From positions 248,001 through 312,000 of the forward strand of contig CAWDYA010000006.1 of the NCBI GenBank assembly GCA_963806495.1: DNA of 64,000 nt. The letters are read 5' to 3'. The notes under the pieces are model-generated. The model was not told the origin of the DNA. It made no database searches and saw only the letters and a program-made list of their open reading frames with translations. Below, piece by piece: positions 52,494 to 60,672 of the stretch (position 1 is its first letter; the number at the start of each line of letters is the position of its first letter). Source of the DNA: CAWDYA01 sp963806495. Its GTDB lineage: Bacteria > Acidobacteriota > Polarisedimenticolia > JACPZX01 > DASXTC01. The translations under genes were made by a program, and so were the position numbers.

Positions 52494-53411
52494 TCACGGA
52501 CCCCGTCTGTCTCTCTGCAGCCGGCAGTCCTGCCCCTCGAAGGGGGGCTCCACTCGCCGAGGTACCCCGGTCGCGTCCCGCGCCAGCCGGAATCCCAGGC
52601 TGAACCCGGAGTCGATCGGCCGGTGCGTGTACCGCAGCGCCGAACGGGCGCTGTCCGGCCCGAAGTACCAGCTCCCGCCCCGGATCACCAGACGCTCGTC
52701 GTCGCAGACGCCGAGCGGATCGGTGACGGCACCCGCCGCATAGGGGCAGTAGCGATCCCGGCACCACTCCCAGACGTTGCCGTGCATGTCGAACAGCCCC
52801 CAGGGGTTGGGAGGATAGCTGCCGACCGGCGCCGGAGCGCCGCGGTACCCGCTGACGCGGGCCCCGTTGTACGGGGTCCGGCCGTCGATGTCGGCCCGCC
52901 CGGCCGTCAGCGTGTCGCCCGTGCTGAACGGTCCGGTCGTGCCGGCGCGGCAGGCGTACTCCCATTCCGCCTCCGTGGGGAGCCGCAGACGCGCCCCCGA
53001 CGCCGTCTCGAGCCTGTCAAGGAACCGCTCGATCATCTCCGCGCTGACGCTCTCCACCGGGCAGTCCCCTCCGCACTCGGCGAACCGGCTCGGGTTGTCC
53101 CCCATCACCGCCATCCATTGCGCCTGTGTGACTTCGTAACGGCCGAGGTAGAACGGCCGGGTGAGCCGCACCTCATGCTGTGTCTCGTCGGCGCCCCGGC
53201 CCGGCTCGCTTCCGGGGCTTCCCATCAGAAAGCGGCCCGGCTCGATCCGCACGAACTCCATTCGGGTGCGTGGCTCGACCCAGTCCGCGCCGGCCTTCTT
53301 CGCGGCCGTTGAGTCACCGCCACCGGCCGCTCCGGCCGACCCGGCCGGTGCGGAGCACATCGCCAGGAGCGCCGTGGCGAGAGCCCACGCCGGAAAATGC
53401 GCGCGGCTCAC
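52494..53411 (-). CDS. SUMF1/formylglycine-generating-enzyme-family protein, exported
   Basis: 305 residues. A signal peptide (AWALATALLAMCSAPAGSAG) is followed by the FGE-sulfatase domain: MEFVRIEPGRFLMGSP, FYLGRYEVTQAQWMAVMG, RLPTEAEWEYACRAGT, GLFDMHGNVWEWCRDRY and VIRGGSWYFGPDSARSALRY. The two active-site cysteines of true formylglycine-generating enzymes are not visible in the expected places, so it probably has another, structural or adhesin-like function. GTG 53411 overlaps the next gene's stop. Confidence 0.8.
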   Translation of the reverse strand: MSRAHFPAWALATALLAMCSAPAGSAGAAGGGDSTAAKKAGADWVEPRTRMEFVRIEPGRFLMGSPGSEPGRGADETQHEVRLTRPFYLGRYEVTQAQWMAVMGDNPSRFAECGGDCPVESVSAEMIERFLDRLETASGARLRLPTEAEWEYACRAGTTGPFSTGDTLTAGRADIDGRTPYNGARVSGYRGAPAPVGSYPPNPWGLFDMHGNVWEWCRDRYCPYAAGAVTDPLGVCDDERLVIRGGSWYFGPDSARSALRYTHRPIDSGFSLGFRLARDATGVPRRVEPPFEGQDCRLQRDRRGP

Positions 53412-53893
53412 AGCCAGCGCCCCACCCGCGCGCGGTACGAGTCGTATTCCTCGCCGAACGCCGAGCTGAGGTATCTCTCTTCCCGCCTGATGATCTGCGC
53501 GATCAGGATTGCCAGGGCCACGGGCAGCAGGAGCAGGGGCCAGAGGGTGTTCACGAGAAGAGCCAGCCCGGCTCCCTGCAGCGTCAGGGCCAGGTACATC
53601 GGGTTCCGGCTCCAGCGGTAGGGGCCCGTGGTCACGAGGCGGCGGGCGGGACGGTTCGGAATGACGGTCGTGCGGGCCGCGAGGAAGGTGCCAAGGGCCC
53701 ACAGCGCCAGGATCAGCCCCGACGCCAGCAGGGCCCATCCCGCCAGAAGACCCAGGATCCGGACACTCTCCGGCAGGACCTTCAGCGGCACCTCCCGATC
53801 CAGCAGGATGCCGCCTCCGACCGCCGCGACGAACAGCACCGGCGGCGGCAGATGCACGCCCGGTCCGGTCGAACCGGCCGGGAGCCGCGTCAC
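53408..53893 (-). CDS. Isoprenylcysteine carboxyl-methyltransferase-family membrane protein
   Basis: 161 residues, four predicted membrane helices, with the family end motif RRLVTTGPYRWSRNPMYLAL and a final EERYLSSAFGEEYDSYRARV, the SAM-binding signature of the ICMT/PEMT group. True prenylcysteine substrates are absent in bacteria; phospholipid or other methylation is possible. GTG 53893 overlaps the YaiI-like stop. Confidence 0.8.
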   Translation of the reverse strand: MTRLPAGSTGPGVHLPPPVLFVAAVGGGILLDREVPLKVLPESVRILGLLAGWALLASGLILALWALGTFLAARTTVIPNRPARRLVTTGPYRWSRNPMYLALTLQGAGLALLVNTLWPLLLLPVALAILIAQIIRREERYLSSAFGEEYDSYRARVGRWL

Positions 53894-54345
53894 GTGGCCT
53901 CCCGTCGAAGCGCCTGGATCGTCCGGTCGAGCCTCTGCAGGAAACGGGACCGATCCTTCCGGTCGAACGGAGCCGGCCCGCCCGTCACCGTCCCGAGATC
54001 CCGCAGGGTGGACATCAGCTCCCGGCTCGCGAGCGCCTCGCCGATGCTCTCGTCGGTGAACTCGCCGCCTCTGTGGTCGATCACGCGGGCCCCGCGTTTC
54101 AGGCATCGCGCGGCGAGGGGTATATCGGCCGTCACCACGATGTCGCCGGGGCCGGCACGCTCAGCGATCCAGTCGTCCGCCGCGTCGAGCCCTCCCTCGA
54201 CGCGAACCAGCCGTATCCGCTCGATGGCGGGGACGCGCATCGAGGCGTTGGCCACCACGGCGACCGGAAGCTCGTAACGACGGGCCACCCGGTACACTTC
54301 GTCCTTGACGGGGCACCCGTCGGCATCGACGAACAGCTCAGTCAC
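53890..54345 (-). CDS. UPF0178 (YaiI/YqxD) protein
   Basis: 151 residues. Conserved family features: LFVDADGCPVKDEVYRVARR at the N-terminus, GDIVVTADIPLAARCLKRGA and ARVIDHRGGEFTDESIG, a PIN/5-prime-nuclease-like acidic set. Biochemical role unknown. Start ATG 54345. It is near the head of an overlapping run (YaiI, ICMT-like, SUMF1) on the minus strand. Confidence 0.9.
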   Translation of the reverse strand: MTELFVDADGCPVKDEVYRVARRYELPVAVVANASMRVPAIERIRLVRVEGGLDAADDWIAERAGPGDIVVTADIPLAARCLKRGARVIDHRGGEFTDESIGEALASRELMSTLRDLGTVTGGPAPFDRKDRSRFLQRLDRTIQALRREAT

Positions 54346-54354
54346 GCCGTCTCA

Positions 54355-54627
54355 TCAATCGTCTCTCCATCGCTTCAGCTTCGGGATCTTGCGCACGAAG
54401 AACCACCCGAGCACCGAGGGAACGCCCATGTCCTTCAGCTTCCCCCGGACCATGTCCTGCATCTGCCCCACCGTGGCGCCCGGCATCGTGAACGCGCCCG
54501 AGACGAAGCAGTGACTGCAGTAGATGTCGCTCTTCGAGCCGTCCGTCTTGGTGCCCCCGCCCTTCTCGTCCTTCCTCAGCGGCATACCGCAGCTCTGACA
54601 GTTCCCGCTCTTCTGCCCACCGCTCAT
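54355..54627 (-). CDS. Small zinc-ribbon protein
   Basis: 90 residues. Two Cys pairs: NCQSCGMPLRKDEKGGG and DIYCSHCFVSGAF give a single zinc ribbon. The rest is hydrophilic with a Trp/Phe-rich end (LGWFFVRKIPKLKRW). Belongs to a family of putative zinc-ribbon proteins, function unknown. Starts ATG 54627. Confidence 0.8.
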   Translation of the reverse strand: MSGGQKSGNCQSCGMPLRKDEKGGGTKTDGSKSDIYCSHCFVSGAFTMPGATVGQMQDMVRGKLKDMGVPSVLGWFFVRKIPKLKRWRDD

Positions 54628-54654
54628 ACGCTCTCCTCACGGACCCGGTCCGCG

Positions 54655-55494
54655 TCACACCGGCTGCCCCATCGAAGCCGGCACGGCATCCATCTTCTTG
54701 AGCATCGCGAGAGCCACCTCGCGCCGCGCCGCGAAGGCCGGGCCCCGCTTCGCGTCGGGGCCGATCGGCCCGAGCACCAGGTTGGCGAACACATCGGCCG
54801 GTCCGGCTCGCTCGGTCAGCCCGACCATCCATCCGACCTGGCGGCCGTCCTGCCGGCCCAGCCCGGTCTTGGCCAGCAGCGTCACGTCCTGCGCGTTCGA
54901 CGACGGCATGACGCGCAGCAGGATGTCGATGCTGCGCCGTGAGACCGGCAGGTCGTGCTTCATCAGACGCGAGAGAAAGGTCACCTGCTGGCGCGGCGTG
55001 ATCCTCAGCCCGCCGCCCGGAGACAGCCAGAACCGGTCCACGCCGCCCCCGATGTCCCGGTTGCCATAGTCGAGCGTCTCCAGCCAGGCACGGTAGCGCT
55101 CCTCGCCGACCCGCCGCGCGATCTCCTGGTAGTACCAGACCACCGAGTACTTCATCGCGCCGGCCAGGTCGTGGTCCCGGTTCCACTGATCGACGAAGTC
55201 GCGCCGCACTCCGTCCCATTTCAGGGTGAACCGTTCGTCGGGGATCACGCCGGTTTCGAGGCCGATGATCGTGTTGGCTATCTTGAACGTCGATGCGGGG
55301 GTGAAGGCCTCATCCGCCAGCGAGGCGTTGACGACCCGGTCGGCGCCGCCGCGCAGGCTTCGCAGCACGAAGCAGCCGTCGACTCCGGCCGCGGCGTACA
55401 GCGAGGCGGCGGACTCGTCATCCGCGTGGAGGCGCGACAACGCAGCCGCCGTCAGGCCGGCGAGTCCCGCCGCGAGGAAGCTGCGTCTCTCCAT
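54655..55494 (-). CDS. Class D (OXA-type) beta-lactamase
   Basis: 279 residues. A twin-arginine-like signal (MERRSFLAAGLAGLTAAALS) precedes the catalytic domain. All diagnostic motifs are present: S68TFK71 with the carbamylated Lys, S117VV, Y143GN, F155W156 with the omega-loop Trp, and K209TG. Length and order fit class D serine beta-lactamases, so hydrolysis of beta-lactams is likely, although which drugs cannot be read. BlaR-type sensors also contain such domains, but here no membrane sensor domain is attached. Gene context shows no mobile element. Confidence 0.88.
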   Translation of the reverse strand: MERRSFLAAGLAGLTAAALSRLHADDESAASLYAAAGVDGCFVLRSLRGGADRVVNASLADEAFTPASTFKIANTIIGLETGVIPDERFTLKWDGVRRDFVDQWNRDHDLAGAMKYSVVWYYQEIARRVGEERYRAWLETLDYGNRDIGGGVDRFWLSPGGGLRITPRQQVTFLSRLMKHDLPVSRRSIDILLRVMPSSNAQDVTLLAKTGLGRQDGRQVGWMVGLTERAGPADVFANLVLGPIGPDAKRGPAFAARREVALAMLKKMDAVPASMGQPV

Positions 55495-55507
55495 CGAACC
55501 GCGGGCC

Positions 55508-55981
55508 TCAGGCCCCTCCCTGCGGCTTCATCATCTCCTTCATCCGCCGGTCCATCTCCTCGGGAGAGACATCCTCCTTGTGGGTGGCCACGGTCCACTG
55601 ATGGCCGAACGGATCGGTCAGGGTTCCCGAACGATCACCGTAGAACTGGTCGGTCATCGGCCGCAGCGGCTTTCCGCCGGCCGCGATCGCGCGGTCGAAC
55701 ACGGCATCGGCGTCCTCGACGTACAACAGCAGGCTCACCGTGGTGTTGCCCAGGGACTCGGGCCCGAGGATGTTCGCCTCGGGCACTTCGTCGGCCAGCA
55801 TGAGGGGCGAGTCGCCGATCCTGATCTCGGCATGCCCCAGCCTGCCGTCCGGCGCCGCCATCCGCACGATCTCCTTCGCGCCGAAGGCCTTCTTGTAGTA
55901 TTCGATCGCCTCCGCGGCGCCCTTCACCTTCAGATACGACGTCAGCGTGTAATATCCGTCAGGAATCGGCTTGACCGTCAT
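55508..55981 (-). CDS. VOC-family protein, PhnB-like
   Basis: 157 residues. The start PIPDGYYTLTSYLKVKGAAEAIEYYKKAFGA and the second repeat LYVEDADAVFDRAIAAGGKP ending TDPFGHQWTVATH are typical of PhnB-like glyoxalase-fold proteins. ATG 55981 with normal length. Function unknown; this group is sometimes placed near 3-demethylubiquinone-like proteins by annotation only. Confidence 0.85.
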   Translation of the reverse strand: MTVKPIPDGYYTLTSYLKVKGAAEAIEYYKKAFGAKEIVRMAAPDGRLGHAEIRIGDSPLMLADEVPEANILGPESLGNTTVSLLLYVEDADAVFDRAIAAGGKPLRPMTDQFYGDRSGTLTDPFGHQWTVATHKEDVSPEEMDRRMKEMMKPQGGA

Positions 55982-56051
55982 GGGACGCTCCTTCCTCTCC
56001 GAGTGATTGTGTGCGGATCCTATCCCAGGACCGCGCCGGCGGACAATCCCC

Positions 56052-56489
56052 TCAGTGGCGCTTCGCCACGAAGTCGGCCTCGACCGTGCCGTTGCAGTCG
56101 GTGCCGGACGTGGTGCCGTCGATGCGGTTGAAAGAGGCGTCGATCGTGCCGTCACCCATGGCGGTGCCGGAGCAGGGAGGATCCTCGGTGATGGTGAAGG
56201 TGAGCGCCTGGCCGACCACCATCCCCTCCAGGTCGGCGCTGGACCCCCCGGGCGTGGGGAAGGTCCCGGTGACATCCATGCCGGTCTGGACGAGCATGAG
56301 CGTACCGTTGTAGCGCTGCCCGACCGGCACCACGTTGCCCCCCGTGACCGTGAAGGTCACGTCCCAGGTCCCGGTGACGTCCGTATGGTCGCCCATGCCG
56401 CCGCCGTCGGAGGAACCGCCGCCACAACCCGTCAGGAGCGCGAGCGTCACGACGAGACCCAGAACAAGACGGCCCTTGCACCCCGGCAT
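56052..56489 (-). CDS. Small lipoprotein of unknown function
   Basis: 145 residues. Lipoprotein signal MPGCKGRLVLGLVVTLALL then TGCGGG. The mature part is a beta-rich small domain (TDVTGTWDVTFTVTGGNV, NGTLMLVQTGMDVTGTF, LTFTITEDPPCSGTAMGDG), lipocalin-like in pattern. A good AAGGAG site precedes ATG 56489. No specific function can be given. Confidence 0.65.
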   Translation of the reverse strand: MPGCKGRLVLGLVVTLALLTGCGGGSSDGGGMGDHTDVTGTWDVTFTVTGGNVVPVGQRYNGTLMLVQTGMDVTGTFPTPGGSSADLEGMVVGQALTFTITEDPPCSGTAMGDGTIDASFNRIDGTTSGTDCNGTVEADFVAKRH

Positions 56490-56518
56490 TGTCGCTCCTT
56501 GTCGTTCGTCGAGACCGG

Positions 56519-56917
56519 TCAGCCGGCGTGGCTCCGGCCGGGCAGGATGCCGCGGCTCAGCCATCCCTGAGCGCCGAGCAGCAGCCCGACGACCAGGCTG
56601 GCCGATGCCGACAGATCGAACCAGAGGGGCTCGCCAATCCTCCCCGTGATCAGGAGACCTGTCGTCTCTACCGCCACAGCGGCGCACATCACGAGCGCCG
56701 GCATCCGGCTCTCCATCCCGGACAATGCCGTGGCGACAAAACCGCCGATGACTGCCGAAAGAAACGTGAGCGCCCCGGCGGCTGCGAGGACAGGCAGCGT
56801 CGATCCGTTCCACGAGACGCCGCCGAACAGGGTCTCCTGGACCAGCGTGATCAGCACGACCATGATCGCGTAGCCGGTGACGATGGCGAAGGTCGCCCTC
56901 AGAAACCTCATCATCAT
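56519..56917 (-). CDS. Small four-helix membrane protein
   Basis: 132 residues with four predicted helices (ATFAIVTGYAIMVVLITLVQ; LPVLAAAGALTFLSAVIGGF; ALVMCAAVAVETTGLLI; SASLVVGLLLGAQG). I do not recognise the family. The start is the first of three ATGs at 56917 and overlaps the stop of the next upstream gene. Confidence 0.55.
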   Translation of the reverse strand: MMMRFLRATFAIVTGYAIMVVLITLVQETLFGGVSWNGSTLPVLAAAGALTFLSAVIGGFVATALSGMESRMPALVMCAAVAVETTGLLITGRIGEPLWFDLSASASLVVGLLLGAQGWLSRGILPGRSHAG

Positions 56918-57273
56918 TCCCCCCTCGCCTCGCCGCCGTCGAGCCCGTACAGCCGGCGCATCCGTTTCGTCTCGAACACCAGCGCCGCACCCGCGGTCAC
57001 GAGAGCCACCGCCCCCAGGATGATCGTCAGACGCACGACCGGCTCGCCTGCGCGCATCCGCGCCGAGGCTGTGCTCGCCAGCGTCCGCAGCCATTCCAGG
57101 GTGCCCAGCGCCAGCGTCACCTGGGCCACGCGGGCGGCCCAGGGCCTGCACGCGACCAGCATCACGGCCACGGCGAACACCGCGACGAGCAGGAGCATGG
57201 CGCCCCCCCTGAGAAAGTGCGCCATCATCAGCAGGAGAGCCAGGAGCACCAGGGTGATCTGCGCCGCGATCAT
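56914..57273 (-). CDS. Small membrane protein
   Basis: 119 residues. Hydrophobic helices at AQITLVLLALLLMMAHFLRG, AMLLLVAVFAVAVMLVACRP and LTIILGAVALVTAGAALVFE, with a short charged end (KRMRRLYGLDGG). Family unknown; it shares a four-base overlap with the next membrane protein, so the pair may act together. Coding by strong codon bias. Confidence 0.55.
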   Translation of the reverse strand: MIAAQITLVLLALLLMMAHFLRGGAMLLLVAVFAVAVMLVACRPWAARVAQVTLALGTLEWLRTLASTASARMRAGEPVVRLTIILGAVALVTAGAALVFETKRMRRLYGLDGGEARGE

Positions 57274-57356
57274 CGCGCGGCCGCGGCTTCGGTGCGAACC
57301 GACGTATCGAGCATGCGTGTGTATCCTACCAGAAACGGCCGGGGACGGAGGGCGCG

Positions 57357-57717
57357 CTACAGGTCCTTGCGGAAGCAGCGCACCAGCGCCGCCTCGGTGA
57401 AGCCCAGTGAGCGATGCGCCGCCGTGCTCGCCGGGCACCACGTACCAGCCTTCGAGGTACGCCACCCGGTCGGTGCGACACCCCTCTGCAGAGTTGCGGA
57501 TCGAAATCTCGGCGAAGCCCACGATACGGCCGTCCCCGGCCGCCGCGAGCAGCACCGCCTGGGGTGCCCTCGCACGGCCATCGAAGAACGCCTCGATCTC
57601 GGCGCGATGCTCCTGGCGGGATCCGTCGGGCCAGAAGGCGCTGCGCAGATCGAGCCACGCCTGCGCGTCGGCCCGCGCCGCCTGACGGACGACGACGCGG
57701 GCCGGATGCGGGTTCAT
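57357..57717 (-). pseudogene. Internally deleted aminoglycoside N-acetyltransferase (AAC(6')-like) gene
   Basis: The N-terminal part reads VVVRQAARADAQAWLDLRSA, VGFAEISIRNSAEGCR and RVAYLEGWYVVPGE, typical of AAC(6')-like GNATs. At about 57416-57420 the frame shifts to a second one reading AHRSLGFTEAALVRCFRKDL, the family's C-terminus, ending TAG 57357-57359. The acetyl-CoA loop that should lie between is missing, about 30-40 residues. So the protein cannot bind acetyl-CoA and is probably inactive. Confidence 0.7.
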
Positions 57718-57726
57718 GCCGTCGTC

Positions 57727-59115
57727 TCAGGACGGCCGGATATTCTGGTTCATGCGGAACAGGTTGGTCGGATCGTATCGCTTCTTCACCTGCACCAGCC
57801 GCTTCCACACCTCGGGCGTGTAGGCCGCCTTGACCCGGTCCTCACCCTCCTCGCTGAGGAAGTTGACGTAGACGCCGTGGGAGAACGGCTCGACTGCAGC
57901 ATGGAACCTCCTGGCCCAGTCGATGCACCGCGCGTCGTCCTTCGGATCGCGCCACCGCGTGTGGATGTTGAACGCGAAAGGCGTCTGGCGATGCGCGTAG
58001 GCTGTGGCGTCCTCGGCAACGCGGCTCGGCGCCCCCTCCATGTGCGGGATGAACACCTCGCACTCGTCGGTCGGCATCGAGCCGGCGTACTTGACCACCT
58101 CGTCGATGCAGGCGTCCGGCAGCTCTTTGATGTGATGCGACTTCCAGTAGTTGCGCGCGCCGTGCGTGACGAGACCGTCGAATCCCGCCTGCCAGGCCGT
58201 GTACGGATGCATCCCGATCCCCTCGCCCACCGACGCCGTCGCCTGCCGGATCGGCTCGATCAGCTTGCGCCCCTCGGCCTCATCGCCCAGCCCGACGAAG
58301 GGCACCACGACCACCATCTTCCCGTGCACGTCGGCCGGCAGGAACGGCAGCGGAGGCGCCGTGCGCGCGACCATCCAGACCGTCATCTCGTCCGGCAGGC
58401 TGCGCACGTACTCGCGATGGAACTGCATGTAGGTCTTCAGATCATCGAACTTCTTGACGATCAGGCCGGAGAAGACCTGCGGCCCGACCTGGGCGCAACG
58501 GAACCGGAACGACGTGACGATGCCGAAGTTGCCGCCCCCGCCACGCAGACCCCAGAACAGATCGGGGTTCTCGTCGGCGCTCGCCGTCTGCAGCTTGCCG
58601 TCGGCGGTGACCACCTCGGCGGAGAGCAGGTTGTCGACCGCGAGCCCGTGCTTGCGGCTGATCCAGCCGAAGCCTCCCCCGAGCGTCAGGCCGGACACGC
58701 CGGTATGCGAGATGATGCCCCCTCCCGACACCGCCATCCGGTGAAGCTGTGTCTCGCGATCCAGATCGCCGAGCAGCGCGCCGCCGTCCACCCTCACCGT
58801 GCGGCCCGCGGCATCGACATTGGCCCGGCGCATGAGGGACAGATCGATCATCATCCCGCCGTCGCACACCGAGGTTCCCGCCGAGTTGTGCCCGCCGCCC
58901 TTCACGGCGATGACCAGGCCGTTGTCCTTCGCGAATCCTACAGCGTTGATGACATCGCCCGTACCCACGCAACGGGCTATGACGGCGGGTCTCCGATCGA
59001 ACATGCCGTTCCAGATCCGGCGCGCCTCGTCGTACCCGCCATCTCCCGGGAGGAGGACTTCCCCCCGCATTCCGCCTCTCAGTTGACTCACCTTCGCTTC
59101 ATCCAGCTTCGCCAT
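57727..59115 (-). CDS. FAD-binding oxidoreductase (berberine-bridge-type)
   Basis: 462 residues. PCMH-type FAD domain with VIAVKGGGHNSAGTSVCDGG (His and Cys that could attach FAD covalently) and TLGGGFGWISRKHGLAVDNL, then ENPDLFWGLRGGGGNFGIVT. The C-terminal BBE motif reads VYVNFLSEEG and RYDPTNLFRMNQNIRP. The Cys is in SVCDGG, so bicovalent FAD attachment is possible. Substrate unknown. Start ATG 59115. Confidence 0.88.
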   Translation of the reverse strand: MAKLDEAKVSQLRGGMRGEVLLPGDGGYDEARRIWNGMFDRRPAVIARCVGTGDVINAVGFAKDNGLVIAVKGGGHNSAGTSVCDGGMMIDLSLMRRANVDAAGRTVRVDGGALLGDLDRETQLHRMAVSGGGIISHTGVSGLTLGGGFGWISRKHGLAVDNLLSAEVVTADGKLQTASADENPDLFWGLRGGGGNFGIVTSFRFRCAQVGPQVFSGLIVKKFDDLKTYMQFHREYVRSLPDEMTVWMVARTAPPLPFLPADVHGKMVVVVPFVGLGDEAEGRKLIEPIRQATASVGEGIGMHPYTAWQAGFDGLVTHGARNYWKSHHIKELPDACIDEVVKYAGSMPTDECEVFIPHMEGAPSRVAEDATAYAHRQTPFAFNIHTRWRDPKDDARCIDWARRFHAAVEPFSHGVYVNFLSEEGEDRVKAAYTPEVWKRLVQVKKRYDPTNLFRMNQNIRPS

Positions 59116-59327
59116 GGCGTCCTCACGACCTCGCAGGAAGCGCGCACCCGTGGCAGGGCGACGCGGTCGGCAACACGAGCAGGGACTCGTCTGATTTTCG
59201 CCGGCCGGCGGCCGACGATGCCGATGATAGACCGGGTCGGCGCCGCTGGCAAAGGCAATGCGTACCGACGGCCGCGAGAGACGCCGCTACCCGCGTGTGC
59301 GACAGTGGAGGCGAGGCTCGTCGGCCG
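59116..59327. other. Spacer with no visible feature
   Basis: 212 bases between the FAD oxidoreductase and the small hypothetical gene. I see no good gene, terminator or promoter here. A minus-strand reading from 59341 towards 59294 (ARALRWILDGYFAVTADE) could be an alternative C-terminus of the next gene after a one-base shift. Confidence 0.35.
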
Positions 59328-59618
59328 TCACGGCGAAGTATCCGTCCAGGATCCAGCGCAACGCGCGAGCGCCTTCATGGCGGTGTCGCGGTTGACCCAG
59401 GCGAACGGTTCCGAGTCATGGCCGCGACCTGGCAGATCCCTCGGGGCGGCGACGGACTCGGGGTCGTCCCATGTCGCGAGGGTCCTGGCGGCTTCGTCCC
59501 TTATACTCTCGAAACCGCTGGCCAGGCCCCGCATCACCTCCCCGCGCGACGTGGAAGTCGGCGGGCCGGCCGCCAGCTCGCGAAGCCGGCGCCGGATGTC
59601 GCTGGTTCCCATCTGCAT
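59328..59618 (-). CDS. Small hypothetical protein
   Basis: 96 residues, helical (SDIRRRLRELAAGPP, SRGEVMRGLASGFESIRDEA). I do not recognise it. The end may be altered: a one-base shift after AMKALAR would extend it with ALRWILDGYFAVTADEPRL to TAG near 59291. ATG 59618. It lies 28 bases downstream of the LysR-type regulator gene on the same strand. Confidence 0.5.
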   Translation of the reverse strand: MQMGTSDIRRRLRELAAGPPTSTSRGEVMRGLASGFESIRDEAARTLATWDDPESVAAPRDLPGRGHDSEPFAWVNRDTAMKALARCAGSWTDTSP

Positions 59619-59646
59619 GGAACCCCTCCGCCATGGATGATGCTTT

Positions 59647-60555
59647 TCACCGAGGATAGGCACCACGCACGGTGGCCGCAACCTGGCGGAATGTCTCCGA
59701 GAGCGGCGAGTTCTTCCGCCAGACCAGGCCGATCGTGCGGCCCGGGACGGGTCTGGCGAACGGGCGCACGCGCAGCGCCGCACCGCGCACTTCGGTGGGG
59801 ATCGACAGCTTCGGCAGCAGCGTGACCCCTGCCCCGCCGGCCACCATCTGCGCGATGGTGGTGATGCTCGTGGCCCGGAACTCGTGCGGGCAGGCGCTCG
59901 TGTTGGCGCACAGCGCGAGCGCCTGCTGCCCGAAGCAGTGCTCGTCATCGAGGATCAGGATGGTCACGTCGCGCAGCTCCGCGATCCGCATCGGCGACTT
60001 CCGTCGGGCCAGCGGGTTTCCCTCCGCCGCGACCAGCACGAACGGATCCCTGGCGATCGCCTCCCGTTCGACATCGCCCAGCTCGGCCTCCAGAGCCAGC
60101 AGCGCGGCGTCCAGGAGGCCCGCGTCCAGATCCCGCACCAGGGCCCCCGTCTTGCCCTCCACCCAGCGCAGGCTGAGACGCGGATAGGCGGCACGCAGGG
60201 CGGGGGTGAGACGAGGCAGCAGATAGGGCGAGATGGTCGGGATGACCCCCAGACGCAGCGTGCCGGAGAGCGGGTCCCCCTCACCCCGTGCCAGCTCGAG
60301 CACGTCGTCCGTCTCGCGCAGGATGATCCGGGCTCGCTCTATCACCTGCCGGCCGACACGTGTCACGAGCACACGCCGCCGGTCGCGCTCGAACAGCCGC
60401 ACGCCGAGGGCCCGCTCGAGTTGCGCGACCTGAGCGCTGAGGGAAGGCTGGGAGACCCGGCAGCGCTCGGCCGCCCGGCGGAAGCTCAGAGTCTCGGCGA
60501 TCGCCACGGCGTACTGAAGCTGCCTCAGTGAGAAGGAATGCGGCGCCAGATTCAT
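59647..60555 (-). CDS. oxyR: LysR-type regulator, OxyR-like
   Basis: 302 residues. N-terminal helix-turn-helix (RQLQYAVAIAETLSFRRAAE, VSQPSLSAQVAQLE). The effector domain has LDDEHCFGQQALALCANTSAC; Cys207 and Cys216 are nine residues apart as in the peroxide-sensing pair of E. coli OxyR (C199 and C208), and Cys222 is extra. It is divergent from the catalase gene and has an OxyR-type operator overlapping its own start, so peroxide sensing with autoregulation is likely. Confidence 0.85.
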   Translation of the reverse strand: MNLAPHSFSLRQLQYAVAIAETLSFRRAAERCRVSQPSLSAQVAQLERALGVRLFERDRRRVLVTRVGRQVIERARIILRETDDVLELARGEGDPLSGTLRLGVIPTISPYLLPRLTPALRAAYPRLSLRWVEGKTGALVRDLDAGLLDAALLALEAELGDVEREAIARDPFVLVAAEGNPLARRKSPMRIAELRDVTILILDDEHCFGQQALALCANTSACPHEFRATSITTIAQMVAGGAGVTLLPKLSIPTEVRGAALRVRPFARPVPGRTIGLVWRKNSPLSETFRQVAATVRGAYPR

Positions 60556-60590
60556 AGTCCCAAACTATCACATTCATCGGGATAATGTTC
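60554..60590. promoter_or_regulatory. OxyR-type operator between oxyR and katA
   Basis: ATAGTCCCAAACTAT (60554-60568) shows the ATAG...CTAT palindrome of the OxyR consensus in the right length. Seven bases later is ATCGGGATAATGTTC (60576-60590), a weaker second element. The first element overlaps the oxyR ATG (60553-60555), fitting autorepression, and lies 105 bases before the katA ATG, fitting activation. Confidence 0.6.
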
Positions 60591-60672
60591 TGGAACAATC
60601 AGTGCCGATGCGGGATACTCGATTGTGTGACGCACCGCGGACGCGGAGCGCACGAAGAGGAGGAACCCGATC

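Noticed and set aside
57217..59640. Plus-strand 807-residue frame opposite the FAD oxidoreductase
   Set aside because: Antisense of a well-defined gene; Arg- and His-rich without motifs.
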